Source of the DNA: Cyanobacteria bacterium UBA1221
Lineage (GTDB): Bacteria > Cyanobacteriota > Vampirovibrionia > Gastranaerophilales > Gastranaerophilaceae
NCBI GenBank assembly: GCA_002309425.1
Contig: DBXD01000081.1
Span: 18,985-36,191, forward strand
DNA length: 17,207 nucleotides
Reading direction: 5' to 3'
In this document: positions 7,729-15,571 of the stretch, one piece after another
Layout: each line of letters starts with the position of its first letter
Numbering within the stretch: the first letter of the stretch is position 1
The notes under the pieces: generated by a model
The model's input: the letters and a program-made list of their open reading frames with translations, nothing else
The model's database searches: none
What the model was told of the DNA's origin: nothing
Program-made: the position numbers and the translations under genes

Positions 7729-7852
7729 ATTATACTCTCTCTCTCATCTCTTTACATATATATAAAGTATATAATGATTAAATAATTGCCTTTTTTATGT
7801 GGTTTTATTAAGATTTGTTAAGTTTAATATTTGTAAAATTACTTAATACATG

Positions 7853-7881
7853 TTTAAAGTAATACAGTTTTATTGTAATAT
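7853..7881 (+). promoter_or_regulatory. Possible promoter of the SSB-kinase-PdxA operon
   Basis: TTTAAA (7853-7858) and TAATAT (7876-7881) are 17 nt apart, with a predicted start about 22 nt before the SSB ATG. Both hexamers are only partial matches in AT-rich DNA. A weak 7-bp inverted repeat, ATTACTT with AAGTAAT (7838-7863), overlaps the -35 area and could be an operator or chance. Confidence 0.33.
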
Positions 7882-7910
7882 GTACTTGTAGATATTGAAA
7901 AAGAGGTTTT

Positions 7911-8246
7911 ATGAATACAGTTGTTATAGTTGGCCGGGTTGGCCGCAATCCTGAAGTTAAAAATTTTGAATCCGGTAAAACGAAAGCAAATTTTTCGGTT
8001 GCCGTTAATCGTTGGGATTCGAAAACGAAAGCAGAAGTAACGGATTGGTTTAATGTTGATGTTTGGGACAAGCAGGCGGAATTTGCCGGGGAATATGTTA
8101 AAAAAGGTATCCTTGTTGCCATTGACGGCAGAATCCAGCAGGATAAGTGGCAGGACAAAGCTTCCGGAGAAGACAGAGCCAGATATATTATAGTCGCAAA
8201 TAATATAAGACTGCTTGGTTCCAAAAGAGATGCGGAAGTGTTATGA
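7911..8246 (+). CDS. ssb: Single-stranded DNA-binding protein, short form
   Basis: The protein is 111 residues and consists of one OB fold. The N-terminus (MNTVVIVGRVGRNPEVKNFESG, residues 1-22) and KANFSVAVNR, DWFNVDVWDKQAEFAGEYVKKG and VAIDGRIQQDKW follow the standard SSB order. Such proteins coat single-stranded DNA in replication, repair and recombination. Most SSBs end in a flexible tail with an acidic DDDIPF-like tip that recruits partners; this one stops right after the OB fold (SKRDAEVL). It may be a secondary SSB, or one that recruits partners differently. The start has GAGG 5 nt upstream. Its stop overlaps the kinase start (ATGA, 8243-8246), so the two are translationally coupled. 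Confidence 0.93.
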   Translation: MNTVVIVGRVGRNPEVKNFESGKTKANFSVAVNRWDSKTKAEVTDWFNVDVWDKQAEFAGEYVKKGILVAIDGRIQQDKWQDKASGEDRARYIIVANNIRLLGSKRDAEVL

Positions 8247-9553
8247 TAATAGATTCCAGTATTGCATGCATCATTGCGGATGACCTTACGGGGGCTAATG
8301 ATTCATCTCTGCAATTTCATCTGCACGGTTCCGATACCCAGATTTTACTGAGTGATGAAGTTGATAATTTGGATGTTAATGATGCCCAAACGTGGGCTAT
8401 TTCAACAGAAACCAGGAATATCGAGCCAAATGAAGCATACGAAAAAGTTAAGTATATTACCGAAAAAATGGCTAATAAGTTTAGTCCTGACTATTTTTTC
8501 AAAAAGATTGATTCCACAATCAGGGGCAACATTGCCGTAGAAACACTTGGCATGCTGGAAATTCTCGGATGGGATGCGGCAGTTATTATACCTGCATTTC
8601 CGGCAGAGGGAAGGGTTACTGTAGGCGGATACCACTTGCTTAGAGGGGTACCTATTGAAAGAACAGAAATGGCAAGAGACCCGTTTTCCCCTATTAGAGA
8701 ATCACATCTGCCAACAATGCTTACGGAACAAGCGGGCGAAAATAACAAAGATATAGTCGCATCATTGAGCCTGAAAGAAGTTATGAAAGGTGCCGGGCCC
8801 ATTTTACAAAAGCTTAATGAGCTTATTGCCTCCGGCAAGAAACTGATTGTAGCCGATGCAGTTTCTACAACGGATATTGAACAGGTTGTTCTTGCAATAA
8901 ATAAATCTGAGCATAAAATATTGCCTGCTGGGACTGCGGCAACCGCAAGAGCCCTAAGCAATCTATGGTTTTCGGATTTAAATCCAAAAGTAATGGCTGA
9001 TGAAATACCGGAACTTCCCAAACTTGTAATTTCAGGAAGTGTAACGGAAATAACAGAATCTCAAATCCGGGCTTTTGAGAATTCGGACGAATTTGAGAAT
9101 AACAGTATTATTGTTACGCTTGATATGGAAACAATATTATCAGGCGTGTCAGAAGAACTGGTTGAGAGGATTGTTGCAAATCTTGGTAAAAATAACATTG
9201 TAGTCGTACACACCTCAAATATTGTCAGAAATTTTGACGGATTTTCAGACACCTCGCTTGATGCTGAATTAACCAGAGATAAGCTGGCTTGCATGATTAC
9301 GGATTTTCTTTCTGAGTTAACCAAACGAGTTTCCGAAAAGAAAGAGTCTTTACTTGTACTGCTGGGAGGGGAAACTTCATACAAGTGCTGCAGAGCAATC
9401 GGTGCTACGCAGCTTAAACTTATAGACGAAGTTTCACCTGCAATTGCACTGAGTCTTGATTATAATTCAAGATGGATTGTTACAAAATCCGGAAATTTGG
9501 GCAGTTCAAATACTTTAATTGATATTTTAAAATATTTTGAAAAACATGAGTAA
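8243..9553 (+). CDS. Four-carbon acid sugar kinase (DUF1537/OtnK-DtnK family)
   Basis: The protein is 436 residues, the usual length for this family. The N-terminal ADDLTGAND (residues 12-20) is the family's sugar-acid-binding signature. The C-terminal GGETS (375-379) within VLLGGETSYKCC is the ATP-binding loop. Characterised members phosphorylate four-carbon sugar acids (D-threonate, L-threonate, D-erythronate) at the 4-hydroxyl in the cytoplasm. The PdxA-type gene overlaps its end by 8 nt, the arrangement known for D-threonate use, where the next enzyme oxidises the 4-phosphate. The exact substrate cannot be read from the sequence. It overlaps the SSB gene by 4 nt, an unusual partner. No transporter or aldolase lies nearby. 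Confidence 0.9.
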   Translation: MIIDSSIACIIADDLTGANDSSLQFHLHGSDTQILLSDEVDNLDVNDAQTWAISTETRNIEPNEAYEKVKYITEKMANKFSPDYFFKKIDSTIRGNIAVETLGMLEILGWDAAVIIPAFPAEGRVTVGGYHLLRGVPIERTEMARDPFSPIRESHLPTMLTEQAGENNKDIVASLSLKEVMKGAGPILQKLNELIASGKKLIVADAVSTTDIEQVVLAINKSEHKILPAGTAATARALSNLWFSDLNPKVMADEIPELPKLVISGSVTEITESQIRAFENSDEFENNSIIVTLDMETILSGVSEELVERIVANLGKNNIVVVHTSNIVRNFDGFSDTSLDAELTRDKLACMITDFLSELTKRVSEKKESLLVLLGGETSYKCCRAIGATQLKLIDEVSPAIALSLDYNSRWIVTKSGNLGSSNTLIDILKYFEKHE

Positions 9554-10478
9554 TTATTCTGATAAAATTGTTATTACTACGGGAGATTCTAACGGAATAG
9601 GGGCTGAAATTACTATAAAAGCCCTTAATAAGCTATGCTTTGATTCCGAAAATATTGTTATTATTTCAAACAGCAAAATTTTAGACTTTTACGGAAAACT
9701 TGACAAGGACTTTGAAATTATTGAAGTACCTTTTGAAGGGGAAATCACACCGGGAAAAATTAGTGCCAATTCCGGAGAGTTTTCTTATCGGTGTTTAAGA
9801 AAAGCCTGTGAAATAAGGCCAAAAGCGATTGTTACAGCACCTGTCGCAAAAAGTGCACTGCACCTGGCAGGATACCCGTATAACGGACAAACTGAAATTT
9901 TAAACGAAAGCCTTGCTTATGGCAATCAGCAGGCAGAAATGCTATTTGTTGCGGGGGAGTTCAGAGTTCTTCTTCTGACAAGGCACTGTGCGTTAAAAGA
10001 AGTACATATTACAAAAGAAATCATAATTAACAAAGTAAAAAATTTAAGTGAGGTATTTAAAAACAAATTCAAAATAAGTTCTCCAAAATTTGCATTATGC
10101 GGTCTGAATCCGCATGCAGGTGAATGCGGAATATTAGGCAAAGAAGAACAGACAATCATGAGGCCTGCCGTAAATGAGTTAAAAGATACGGGAATTTCAA
10201 TAACAGAACCTCTGCCGTCTGATACGTTATTTGTAAATGCAGGACAGGCATACTTAAGAGATGAAAAGCCTCCATTTGATTGCTATATTGCGACATACCA
10301 CGATCAGGGTTTAATTCCCATTAAAACGGTTGCTTCTTATAATGCGGTAAATATGACAATCGGACTGGATATAATCAGAACATCTCCCGGACACGGTACG
10401 GCTTTTGACATTGCAGGTAAAAACATTGCGGATGAAAGAGGTATGACCTCTGCTATTGAAGCTGTTTTACATATATAA
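9546..10478 (+). CDS. PdxA-family 4-phospho-sugar-acid dehydrogenase (PdxA2-like)
   Basis: The protein is 310 residues from the ATG at 9546. A TTG at 9537 is also in frame, but the ATG gives an 8-nt overlap with the kinase. PdxA enzymes oxidise 4-phosphohydroxy-threonine with NAD; PdxA2 relatives next to DUF1537 kinases oxidise threonate or erythronate 4-phosphate, which then decarboxylates to dihydroxyacetone phosphate. The three metal-ligand histidines are present: RHCALKEV (H147), NPHAGE (H190) and YHDQGLIP (H252). Two signatures deviate: GDSNGIGAE replaces the usual GDPxGIGPE near the N-terminus, and GQTE (Q115-T116) replaces GHTE, changing a substrate-contacting histidine. The neighbour favours a sugar-acid role, but pyridoxal phosphate synthesis is not excluded. 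Confidence 0.88.
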   Translation: MSNYSDKIVITTGDSNGIGAEITIKALNKLCFDSENIVIISNSKILDFYGKLDKDFEIIEVPFEGEITPGKISANSGEFSYRCLRKACEIRPKAIVTAPVAKSALHLAGYPYNGQTEILNESLAYGNQQAEMLFVAGEFRVLLLTRHCALKEVHITKEIIINKVKNLSEVFKNKFKISSPKFALCGLNPHAGECGILGKEEQTIMRPAVNELKDTGISITEPLPSDTLFVNAGQAYLRDEKPPFDCYIATYHDQGLIPIKTVASYNAVNMTIGLDIIRTSPGHGTAFDIAGKNIADERGMTSAIEAVLHI

Positions 10479-10481
10479 TTA

Positions 10482-10511
10482 TTGACAATAATAAAAAAAA
10501 TATGATAGAAT
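10482..10511 (+). promoter_or_regulatory. Strong promoter of the zinc-ribbon gene
   Basis: Consensus TTGACA (10482-10487) and TAGAAT (10506-10511) are 18 nt apart, with TGA before the -10 box (extended -10). It begins 4 nt after the pdxA stop. GGAGG at 10526-10530 lies 7 nt before the ATG at 10538. The promoter covers an upstream in-frame ATG at 10502, which therefore cannot be the start. Confidence 0.9.
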
Positions 10512-10537
10512 CACACAGACATTATGGAGGTTTTGTT

Positions 10538-11071
10538 ATGGCTGATACACATGATACAATTAACTGCCCTGCTTGCGGTACAAAAATGAAAAAAATTTTT
10601 ATCCCTAAAACAGGATTTAGCGTTGATATATGCTTGGATGGCTGCGGCGGGATATTTTTTGATAACAGAGAATTTCAATATTTTGACGAACCTGATGAGG
10701 TTTTGGATGAAATGATTGTCCAAATGGAAAGCAAACCCTATCTTGTAAAGCCGAAACAAGATGCTGTAAGGGTATGTCCTGCTTGTGGCAGCAATATGGT
10801 AAAAAATCATACAAGTGTTAACGGAAATATCATTGTTGACGATTGCTATAACTGCGGGGGAAAATTCCTTGACCATTGTGAACTTACAAGAATCAGAGAT
10901 GAATACGATACGGAAAAAGAACGCTCGGAAGCAGCAGTAAGAGCTCTGCTATACTCCCCGGAGGGTGCAGAACTCGGACTTTCAACAAAGTCCGGTAAAG
11001 TTAATGAAAAAATGGATAAGATAAACAAATCCTTATTTGGGAAAATAGTAAACAAAATGATGGACAAATAA
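10538..11071 (+). CDS. Double zinc-ribbon protein (zf-TFIIB type)
   Basis: The protein is 177 residues with two TFIIB-like zinc ribbons. The first has C10-x2-C13 and C32-x3-C36 followed by GGIFFDNREF; the second has C80-x2-C83 and C103-x2-C106 followed by GGKFLDHCEL. This CPxC...CGGxxxDxxE pattern defines the zf-TFIIB domain of small bacterial proteins of unknown role, probably involved in nucleic-acid or protein binding. The first ribbon is unusual in having CxxxC in its second knuckle. The C-terminal 70 residues are charged and helical, ending in a basic amphipathic segment (KINKSLFGKIVNKMM). The start rests on the ribosome binding site and promoter described at 10482. It converges on the nuclease gene with a 10-nt gap and no visible terminator. 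Confidence 0.87.
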   Translation: MADTHDTINCPACGTKMKKIFIPKTGFSVDICLDGCGGIFFDNREFQYFDEPDEVLDEMIVQMESKPYLVKPKQDAVRVCPACGSNMVKNHTSVNGNIIVDDCYNCGGKFLDHCELTRIRDEYDTEKERSEAAVRALLYSPEGAELGLSTKSGKVNEKMDKINKSLFGKIVNKMMDK

Positions 11072-11081
11072 CCAAAAGGTA

Positions 11082-11723
11082 TTATAAACAAAATTTAGAA
11101 TATTCACAAAAATTACAACGACTCTGATTTTTTGAGAAATTTCGGGTGGTTGTAATTTTTTTGCACTCCTCAGTAATTTTTGACTTATAATCAAGCCTTT
11201 TGGGATTATCATAATTAATCAAATGATTTTTATTATTCTTTAAATCTATATAAACAAAACTCAAAGTAAAATCATTTCCCCATCCCTTTTTAAGAATTTC
11301 ATCCGCACAGATAAGGTAAATCATCGTCTGGAAATCCTCTGACGGATTTTGAGGGACAGAACCGGTTTTATAATCAAGAATAAAGTAATTCTTATCAGAG
11401 CGCATAAAAGCATCTAACCTTCCGCCAATCCAGTAATCTCCGACTTTTGCGGACAAACTGTACTCTGAATTTACATATGTTTTCTGAAAATATTCATTAT
11501 TAAACAACCTTTGCCAAATTTCAGACTCTTCCGATGATAAAGTTGGAATAAACTTTTCTATATCATCACCCTTCAGGTAATAATGAGCAAGAGCGTGGAT
11601 TTTCTTACCTTTTTCAAATATTTTTGCAGACTGAGGAACGCTGAGTTTTTGGATATAACGAAACTCATACTTTTTCGGACATTCTTCAAAAGTCTTTAAC
11701 ATGTTTGGTGAAAAAATCTGCAT
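11082..11723 (-). CDS. Small Fe-S PD-(D/E)XK nuclease, RecB/AddB/Cas4-like
   Basis: The protein is 213 residues and consists of a nuclease domain only. The catalytic set of the RecB-like PD-(D/E)XK family is complete: H43 in KIHALAHYYL, D104 in GGRLDAF, D117-x-K119 in FILDYKTG, and Q132 with Y136 in DFQTMIY. Four cysteines fit a 4Fe-4S clamp: C15 in FEECPKKYEF, and C203, C206, C212 in CNFCEYSKFC, with the CxxCxxxxxC spacing seen in AddB and Cas4. It would cut DNA ends or single strands, probably with a partner. No CRISPR genes are in the window, so a Cas4 role lacks support; an AddB-like partner of a helicase is the better guess. It starts 12 nt after the glycosyltransferase stop, without a clear ribosome binding site, as last gene of that operon. 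Confidence 0.88.
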   Translation of the reverse strand: MQIFSPNMLKTFEECPKKYEFRYIQKLSVPQSAKIFEKGKKIHALAHYYLKGDDIEKFIPTLSSEESEIWQRLFNNEYFQKTYVNSEYSLSAKVGDYWIGGRLDAFMRSDKNYFILDYKTGSVPQNPSEDFQTMIYLICADEILKKGWGNDFTLSFVYIDLKNNKNHLINYDNPKRLDYKSKITEECKKITTTRNFSKNQSRCNFCEYSKFCL

Positions 11724-11735
11724 ATAACTATAATA

Positions 11736-12641
11736 CTACATAAAAGCAGCTTTTAACAACAATTTTATAAGTCCTCTTGTTCCAAATTGTTCTACAACAG
11801 CAGCTCTTGATGCTAAAAGGAATTTAACAGTTTCCGGCCGGATATTAATATTATTTTTTATATTATTTAGTGTTGTTTTATCAGACGGATACTTAGCATC
11901 TCCGACAATATGACCTGAACCGCCGGCATTATGACTGTGTCTGCGATAAGCAATCAACGGGGCTTCTATATTAATCGAGCCGCCAATCAAATTCATAAGA
12001 TTAAATAAAAATTTATCCGGACAAACTCTCCATTTTTCGGGATTTTTATAATTCAAAATAATATTTAACGCTGATTTTCGGTACATTGCCGAACTGTTAG
12101 GAGACCAATACCAGCCGCCAAAGCGCCTGTTTCTGACCTTATGAAATTTTACATTTTCAATATCATTATTCAAAATATCATTTATATTAACAATCGTTTC
12201 CGGCTGCTCAGAATGAGGGGAAGAAATTGAATACATTGTATGGATTTCATCATTTTCATCAATTTCTATCATTTGAGATGATGTAAAAGCAACACTTGCA
12301 GACAAATGGACATCCGTATGAACTTTTGCATAATCTTTTAATAAAACATCATCCGAATCAACAAAACTTACAAAAACGCCCTGAGCAATCCTTAATCCGT
12401 CAATCATTGACTCAAGCTGCCCTTTATTTTCGTCATGAGTAATAAGCGTTATTCTTAAATCCTGATTTGATGCAATAAAATGCTCAAGAATTTCAACGGA
12501 ATTATCTTCAGAGCAGTCATCTACAATTATAATTTCAAAATTTGCGTAACTCTGATTTTTTATACTTTCAAGAGCTTTTTCAATATACTTTGAATAATTA
12601 TAAGAAGTGACTATAAAGGTGACAAGAGGGTTTTTAAGCAT
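11736..12641 (-). CDS. Family 2 glycosyltransferase (GT-A fold)
   Basis: The protein is 301 residues. The N-terminal VTFIVTSYNYSKYIEKAL, the nucleotide-binding VDDCSEDNS (residues about 40-48) and the metal-binding DSDD (95-98) are the classic motifs of GT2 enzymes, which add a sugar from a nucleotide sugar to a cell-surface or lipid acceptor. No membrane helix is visible, so it is cytosolic or peripheral; acceptor and donor are unknown. An in-frame TTG at 12662 exists, but the ATG at 12641 directly precedes the conserved N-terminus and overlaps the upstream gene's stop by 8 nt (ATGCTTAA), indicating translational coupling. It is the middle gene of a TerC-glycosyltransferase-nuclease operon. 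Confidence 0.9.
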   Translation of the reverse strand: MLKNPLVTFIVTSYNYSKYIEKALESIKNQSYANFEIIIVDDCSEDNSVEILEHFIASNQDLRITLITHDENKGQLESMIDGLRIAQGVFVSFVDSDDVLLKDYAKVHTDVHLSASVAFTSSQMIEIDENDEIHTMYSISSPHSEQPETIVNINDILNNDIENVKFHKVRNRRFGGWYWSPNSSAMYRKSALNIILNYKNPEKWRVCPDKFLFNLMNLIGGSINIEAPLIAYRRHSHNAGGSGHIVGDAKYPSDKTTLNNIKNNINIRPETVKFLLASRAAVVEQFGTRGLIKLLLKAAFM

Positions 12642-13704
12642 TTTTAGTGTCCCCGTCAGCAATCATATTACTCATTTTTTTATTATGAGCGACAGAAGAT
12701 ATAAATGCCGCAACAATAAAGCCTAAACCTATCAGTCCTGTAATAACTTCCGGGACTTCCCTGACGGTAGAAACCAGCATAAGACATGCCAAAGCTCCGA
12801 TTGCCCAATGCGCACCGTGTTCCAAATATCTGAACTGTGCCAAAGTTTTCTTTTCAACAAGTAATATAGTCAACGACCTGACAAACATTGCACCGATTGA
12901 CAGACCTATTGTAATTATAATTATATCTTTACTGAGAGCAAATGCACCCAAAACCCCGTCCAACGAGAATGATGCATCTATTAATTCCAGATAAATAAAA
13001 CTTATCAGTCCGGTACACCCAATAGCTTTTCCGGCACTTGATGCTGCCCGCATCTCTTCATGCTTTTCCAGGAAATGTGTAAACCCGTCAATAACCAAAT
13101 ACGTTATAATACCGCTCAGTCCTGCAATTAAGACATGGACTTTTTGCTCATCGGGTATAAAGTTTTGAGTTAATATCAGCAAAATCAAACTCAGAACAAT
13201 TTCTATTCCTCTCATATGGTCTAAGGTCGAAAGAGGCTGTTCTATATGACGTATCCAATGCACATCTTTTTTATGGTCAAAGAAATAATTGAAAAATAAC
13301 ATTATCAAAAACATTCCGCCAAACGTAACTATCGGGGCATGCGTCTGATGCAAATACCCTGCATATTTGTCAGCATTTGTTGTAGCAACCTTAAAGACTT
13401 CCAACATACTGAGTTTTGCAAATATGGCAACAACCAATATCGGGAACAAAAATCTCATACCGAATACCGCTATTGCGATACCCCAGGTAATAAATCTGTG
13501 CCGCCAGACTTCTGACATTTTTTCCAGTTTCATCGCATTTACAACTGCATTATCAAAAGACAAACTCACTTCCAGCACGCCCAAAACCAGTGCAATAAAT
13601 ACGCATTGAAACCCGCTCCCGGGATGTACGTGGTTTCCCCATAAGTATGCACCGATTAAACCTGCTGCCGTAACTATATATGAACCTAAAAAATATTTTA
13701 ACAT
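12634..13704 (-). CDS. DUF475/TerC-superfamily integral membrane protein
   Basis: The protein is 356 residues with about nine membrane helices. It contains the twice-repeated acidic motif of the TerC superfamily: E45-VSLSF-D51-NAVV in the first half and E240 with FSLDGVLGAF (D249) in the second, reflecting an inverted repeat that places acidic residues in the membrane. Length and sequence fit the DUF475 branch. Related TerC proteins export or handle manganese or other divalent metals, so metal transport is a reasonable but unproven role. The ATG has AGGGAG 11 nt upstream, and a promoter lies at 13738-13766. The glycosyltransferase gene overlaps its 3' end, so it is the first gene of a three-gene operon. 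Confidence 0.9.
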   Translation of the reverse strand: MLKYFLGSYIVTAAGLIGAYLWGNHVHPGSGFQCVFIALVLGVLEVSLSFDNAVVNAMKLEKMSEVWRHRFITWGIAIAVFGMRFLFPILVVAIFAKLSMLEVFKVATTNADKYAGYLHQTHAPIVTFGGMFLIMLFFNYFFDHKKDVHWIRHIEQPLSTLDHMRGIEIVLSLILLILTQNFIPDEQKVHVLIAGLSGIITYLVIDGFTHFLEKHEEMRAASSAGKAIGCTGLISFIYLELIDASFSLDGVLGAFALSKDIIIITIGLSIGAMFVRSLTILLVEKKTLAQFRYLEHGAHWAIGALACLMLVSTVREVPEVITGLIGLGFIVAAFISSVAHNKKMSNMIADGDTKNA

Positions 13705-13737
13705 TAAATAATATTCTCCCTATTGTGTTACAGGTAA

Positions 13738-13766
13738 ATTAAACCATTTTTCAAATAAAGTCGCAA
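13738..13766 (-). promoter_or_regulatory. Promoter of the TerC-glycosyltransferase-nuclease operon
   Basis: On the minus strand, TTGCGA (13766-13761) and TTTAAT (13743-13738) are 17 nt apart. It lies between the terminator of the acyl-CoA synthetase gene and the DUF475 ATG at 13704. Confidence 0.65.
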
Positions 13767-13793
13767 TACTTCAGATGAGTGAATATGCTGATA

Positions 13794-13820
13794 ATAAAAA
13801 AGGGTCAATAAAGACCCTTT
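13794..13820 (-). terminator. Intrinsic terminator of the acyl-CoA synthetase gene
   Basis: On the minus strand, AAAGGGTC, TTTATT and GACCCTTT (13820-13799) form an 8-bp hairpin followed by TTTATT. It lies about 20 nt after the stop codon at 13841. Confidence 0.87.
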
Positions 13821-13840
13821 ATATCATCTCTCCTTTATTA

Positions 13841-15517
13841 TTACAATTTTAAGAGCTCTTTAACCTCTTTACGCTTAACTTTTATCGTAGTTGTCTTAGG
13901 CAGAGCCTCTTTTGATATTACAACATTTGTCGGACGCTTATAATGAGCGAGTTGGTCTGACAATGTCTTTATATCAAGTTTAATCATTCTGTCAATATCC
14001 TGCTCAGAATATGAATTGTATAATTCCGCTTTAGGAACAACAACTGCCGTAACTTCTTCCGTACCGTCTTTTGAACCAAAACTTCTTGAAGTTCCGAGCA
14101 CACAGACTTCCGACAGATAATGACTCTTTTCCAAAACAGCCTCAACTTCTTCAGGAAATACCTTTTTACCGCCCGACAAGACAATCATGTTTTTTATACG
14201 GCCCGTTATAAATAGATGCCCGTATCTGTCTATATGAGCAATATCACCGGTATGAAGCCAGCCATCAGAATCGATTACTTCAGAGGTCAATTCAGGCTGA
14301 TTGTGATAACCTTTCATAACAGACGGACCTCTTAACAGTAATTCACCGTTCGAAGAATCAACTTTTGCTTCAAAGTGCCTTAGAGGATGTCCGACAGATG
14401 CAAGATTGTTGCGCCTGTCAATATTTACTGATACAACAGGACTTGTTTCGGAAAGTCCGTAACCCTGATATACTTTAATACCAATTCTTTCAAAGAAATC
14501 AGCCACTTCTAAATCTAACGGAGCGCCGCCTGATATACATCCGATAAATTCGCCGCCTAATGAGTCATGGATCTGCTTAAACAGAATTTTCTTGATTCCG
14601 TATGAGGGAACAAACTTTGCAACATGATACATCAGCCTGAACAACCATTTAATAAACGGTGATGCTGCATTGATTTCTTTTTCCATGCCAGCTTTTAACA
14701 GTTTCAAAAATGCAGGTACAACAATCATAAACTGAATTTTCTTTTCTTTCATTATACCTGTAATGTCTTTTGGTTTAAGACTGTAAGTATAATATACGGA
14801 ATGCCCGAAATTCAGGAACGTACAGAAGCCTACCGTCATTTCAAATAAATGATTCATCGGCAGGATTGACAGTATATTTATCTTTTCACCCTTTGGCAAA
14901 ATCGCAGCAACCGCTTCCGACAAATCTTCCAGCTGAGCATTTATGTTTCTGAATGAAATTTCAACACCCTTTGGAGCCCCCGTTGTACCTGATGTGTATA
15001 TAATCAGCGCAGTGGATTTTGAACTTCTCTGGCGCCATGTTGCATCAAATTTGTCAGGCAGATTATAAATATTTACTATGCTGTCATTGTTTGCATGTTC
15101 ATCAATCATCAATATATGCTTAATAGAAGGAATTACTTTTTGCAGTTCCAATGCAGTATTCAGGTATTCCTGAGAAACAAGCATAATCGACGGCAAGCAG
15201 TCTGATAAAATTGACTGCAATTCATACTTAGAAAGCTTAATATCTAACGGAACCGTAACAGTACCGGTTAAGACGGAAGCAAATAAGCATGCTCCGTATT
15301 CGGGTTTTGACTCAGAGAGAATAGCCAGACATTCTCCCTTTTTTATTCCCAAATCTTCTATTAAATATCTTGCAACCTTTCTTGCAAGAAGTCCGATACC
15401 TCTGTAGGTAAACTCTTTCCAGCCATAAGGACCTTTCATCCCAAGGGCTATTCTGTCCCCAAATGTTCCTGTTTTTTCTTCAAGTAAAGTTAAAATTCTA
15501 CTATTTCTTACTTCCAT
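13841..15517 (-). CDS. AMP-forming long-chain acyl-CoA synthetase-like enzyme
   Basis: The protein is 558 residues from the chosen ATG. It is an adenylate-forming enzyme that activates a carboxylate, most likely a fatty acid, with ATP and joins it to CoA (or to an acyl carrier protein). Motifs, in order: the P-loop YTSGTTGAPKG (174-184), YQGYGLSETSPV (about 350-361), WLHTGD with ribose-binding D425, the hinge GRIKNMIVLSGGKKV (R440), and the catalytic lysine K546 in TTTIKVKR. The frame continues 18 codons upstream to a TTG, but that codon is the -35 box of the promoter. The ATG at 15517 has AAGGGG 8 nt upstream. The gene has its own promoter and terminator, so it is monocistronic. Chain-length preference cannot be told. 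Confidence 0.9.
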   Translation of the reverse strand: MEVRNSRILTLLEEKTGTFGDRIALGMKGPYGWKEFTYRGIGLLARKVARYLIEDLGIKKGECLAILSESKPEYGACLFASVLTGTVTVPLDIKLSKYELQSILSDCLPSIMLVSQEYLNTALELQKVIPSIKHILMIDEHANNDSIVNIYNLPDKFDATWRQRSSKSTALIIYTSGTTGAPKGVEISFRNINAQLEDLSEAVAAILPKGEKINILSILPMNHLFEMTVGFCTFLNFGHSVYYTYSLKPKDITGIMKEKKIQFMIVVPAFLKLLKAGMEKEINAASPFIKWLFRLMYHVAKFVPSYGIKKILFKQIHDSLGGEFIGCISGGAPLDLEVADFFERIGIKVYQGYGLSETSPVVSVNIDRRNNLASVGHPLRHFEAKVDSSNGELLLRGPSVMKGYHNQPELTSEVIDSDGWLHTGDIAHIDRYGHLFITGRIKNMIVLSGGKKVFPEEVEAVLEKSHYLSEVCVLGTSRSFGSKDGTEEVTAVVVPKAELYNSYSEQDIDRMIKLDIKTLSDQLAHYKRPTNVVISKEALPKTTTIKVKRKEVKELLKL

Positions 15518-15542
15518 ATCACAAACCCCTTTACAACACCAT

Positions 15543-15571
15543 ATTCTATAACTTACATATTCAAAAGTCAA
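15543..15571 (-). promoter_or_regulatory. Promoter of the acyl-CoA synthetase gene
   Basis: On the minus strand, TTGACT (15571-15566) and TAGAAT (15548-15543) are 17 nt apart. The expected start site gives a leader of about 20 nt containing AAGGGG before the ATG at 15517. Confidence 0.86.

Noticed and set aside
8491..9021. 176-residue reading frame antisense to the kinase gene
   Set aside because: Ser/Ile-rich composition typical of an antisense shadow; the plus strand is clearly the DUF1537 kinase.
10502..10537. Upstream ATG of the zinc-ribbon protein
   Set aside because: It lies within the promoter spacer, upstream of the expected transcription start. The ATG at 10538 has GGAGG in place.
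15518..15571. 18-codon N-terminal extension of the acyl-CoA synthetase
   Set aside because: Its TTG start codon is the -35 hexamer of the promoter, so it cannot be transcribed from there.
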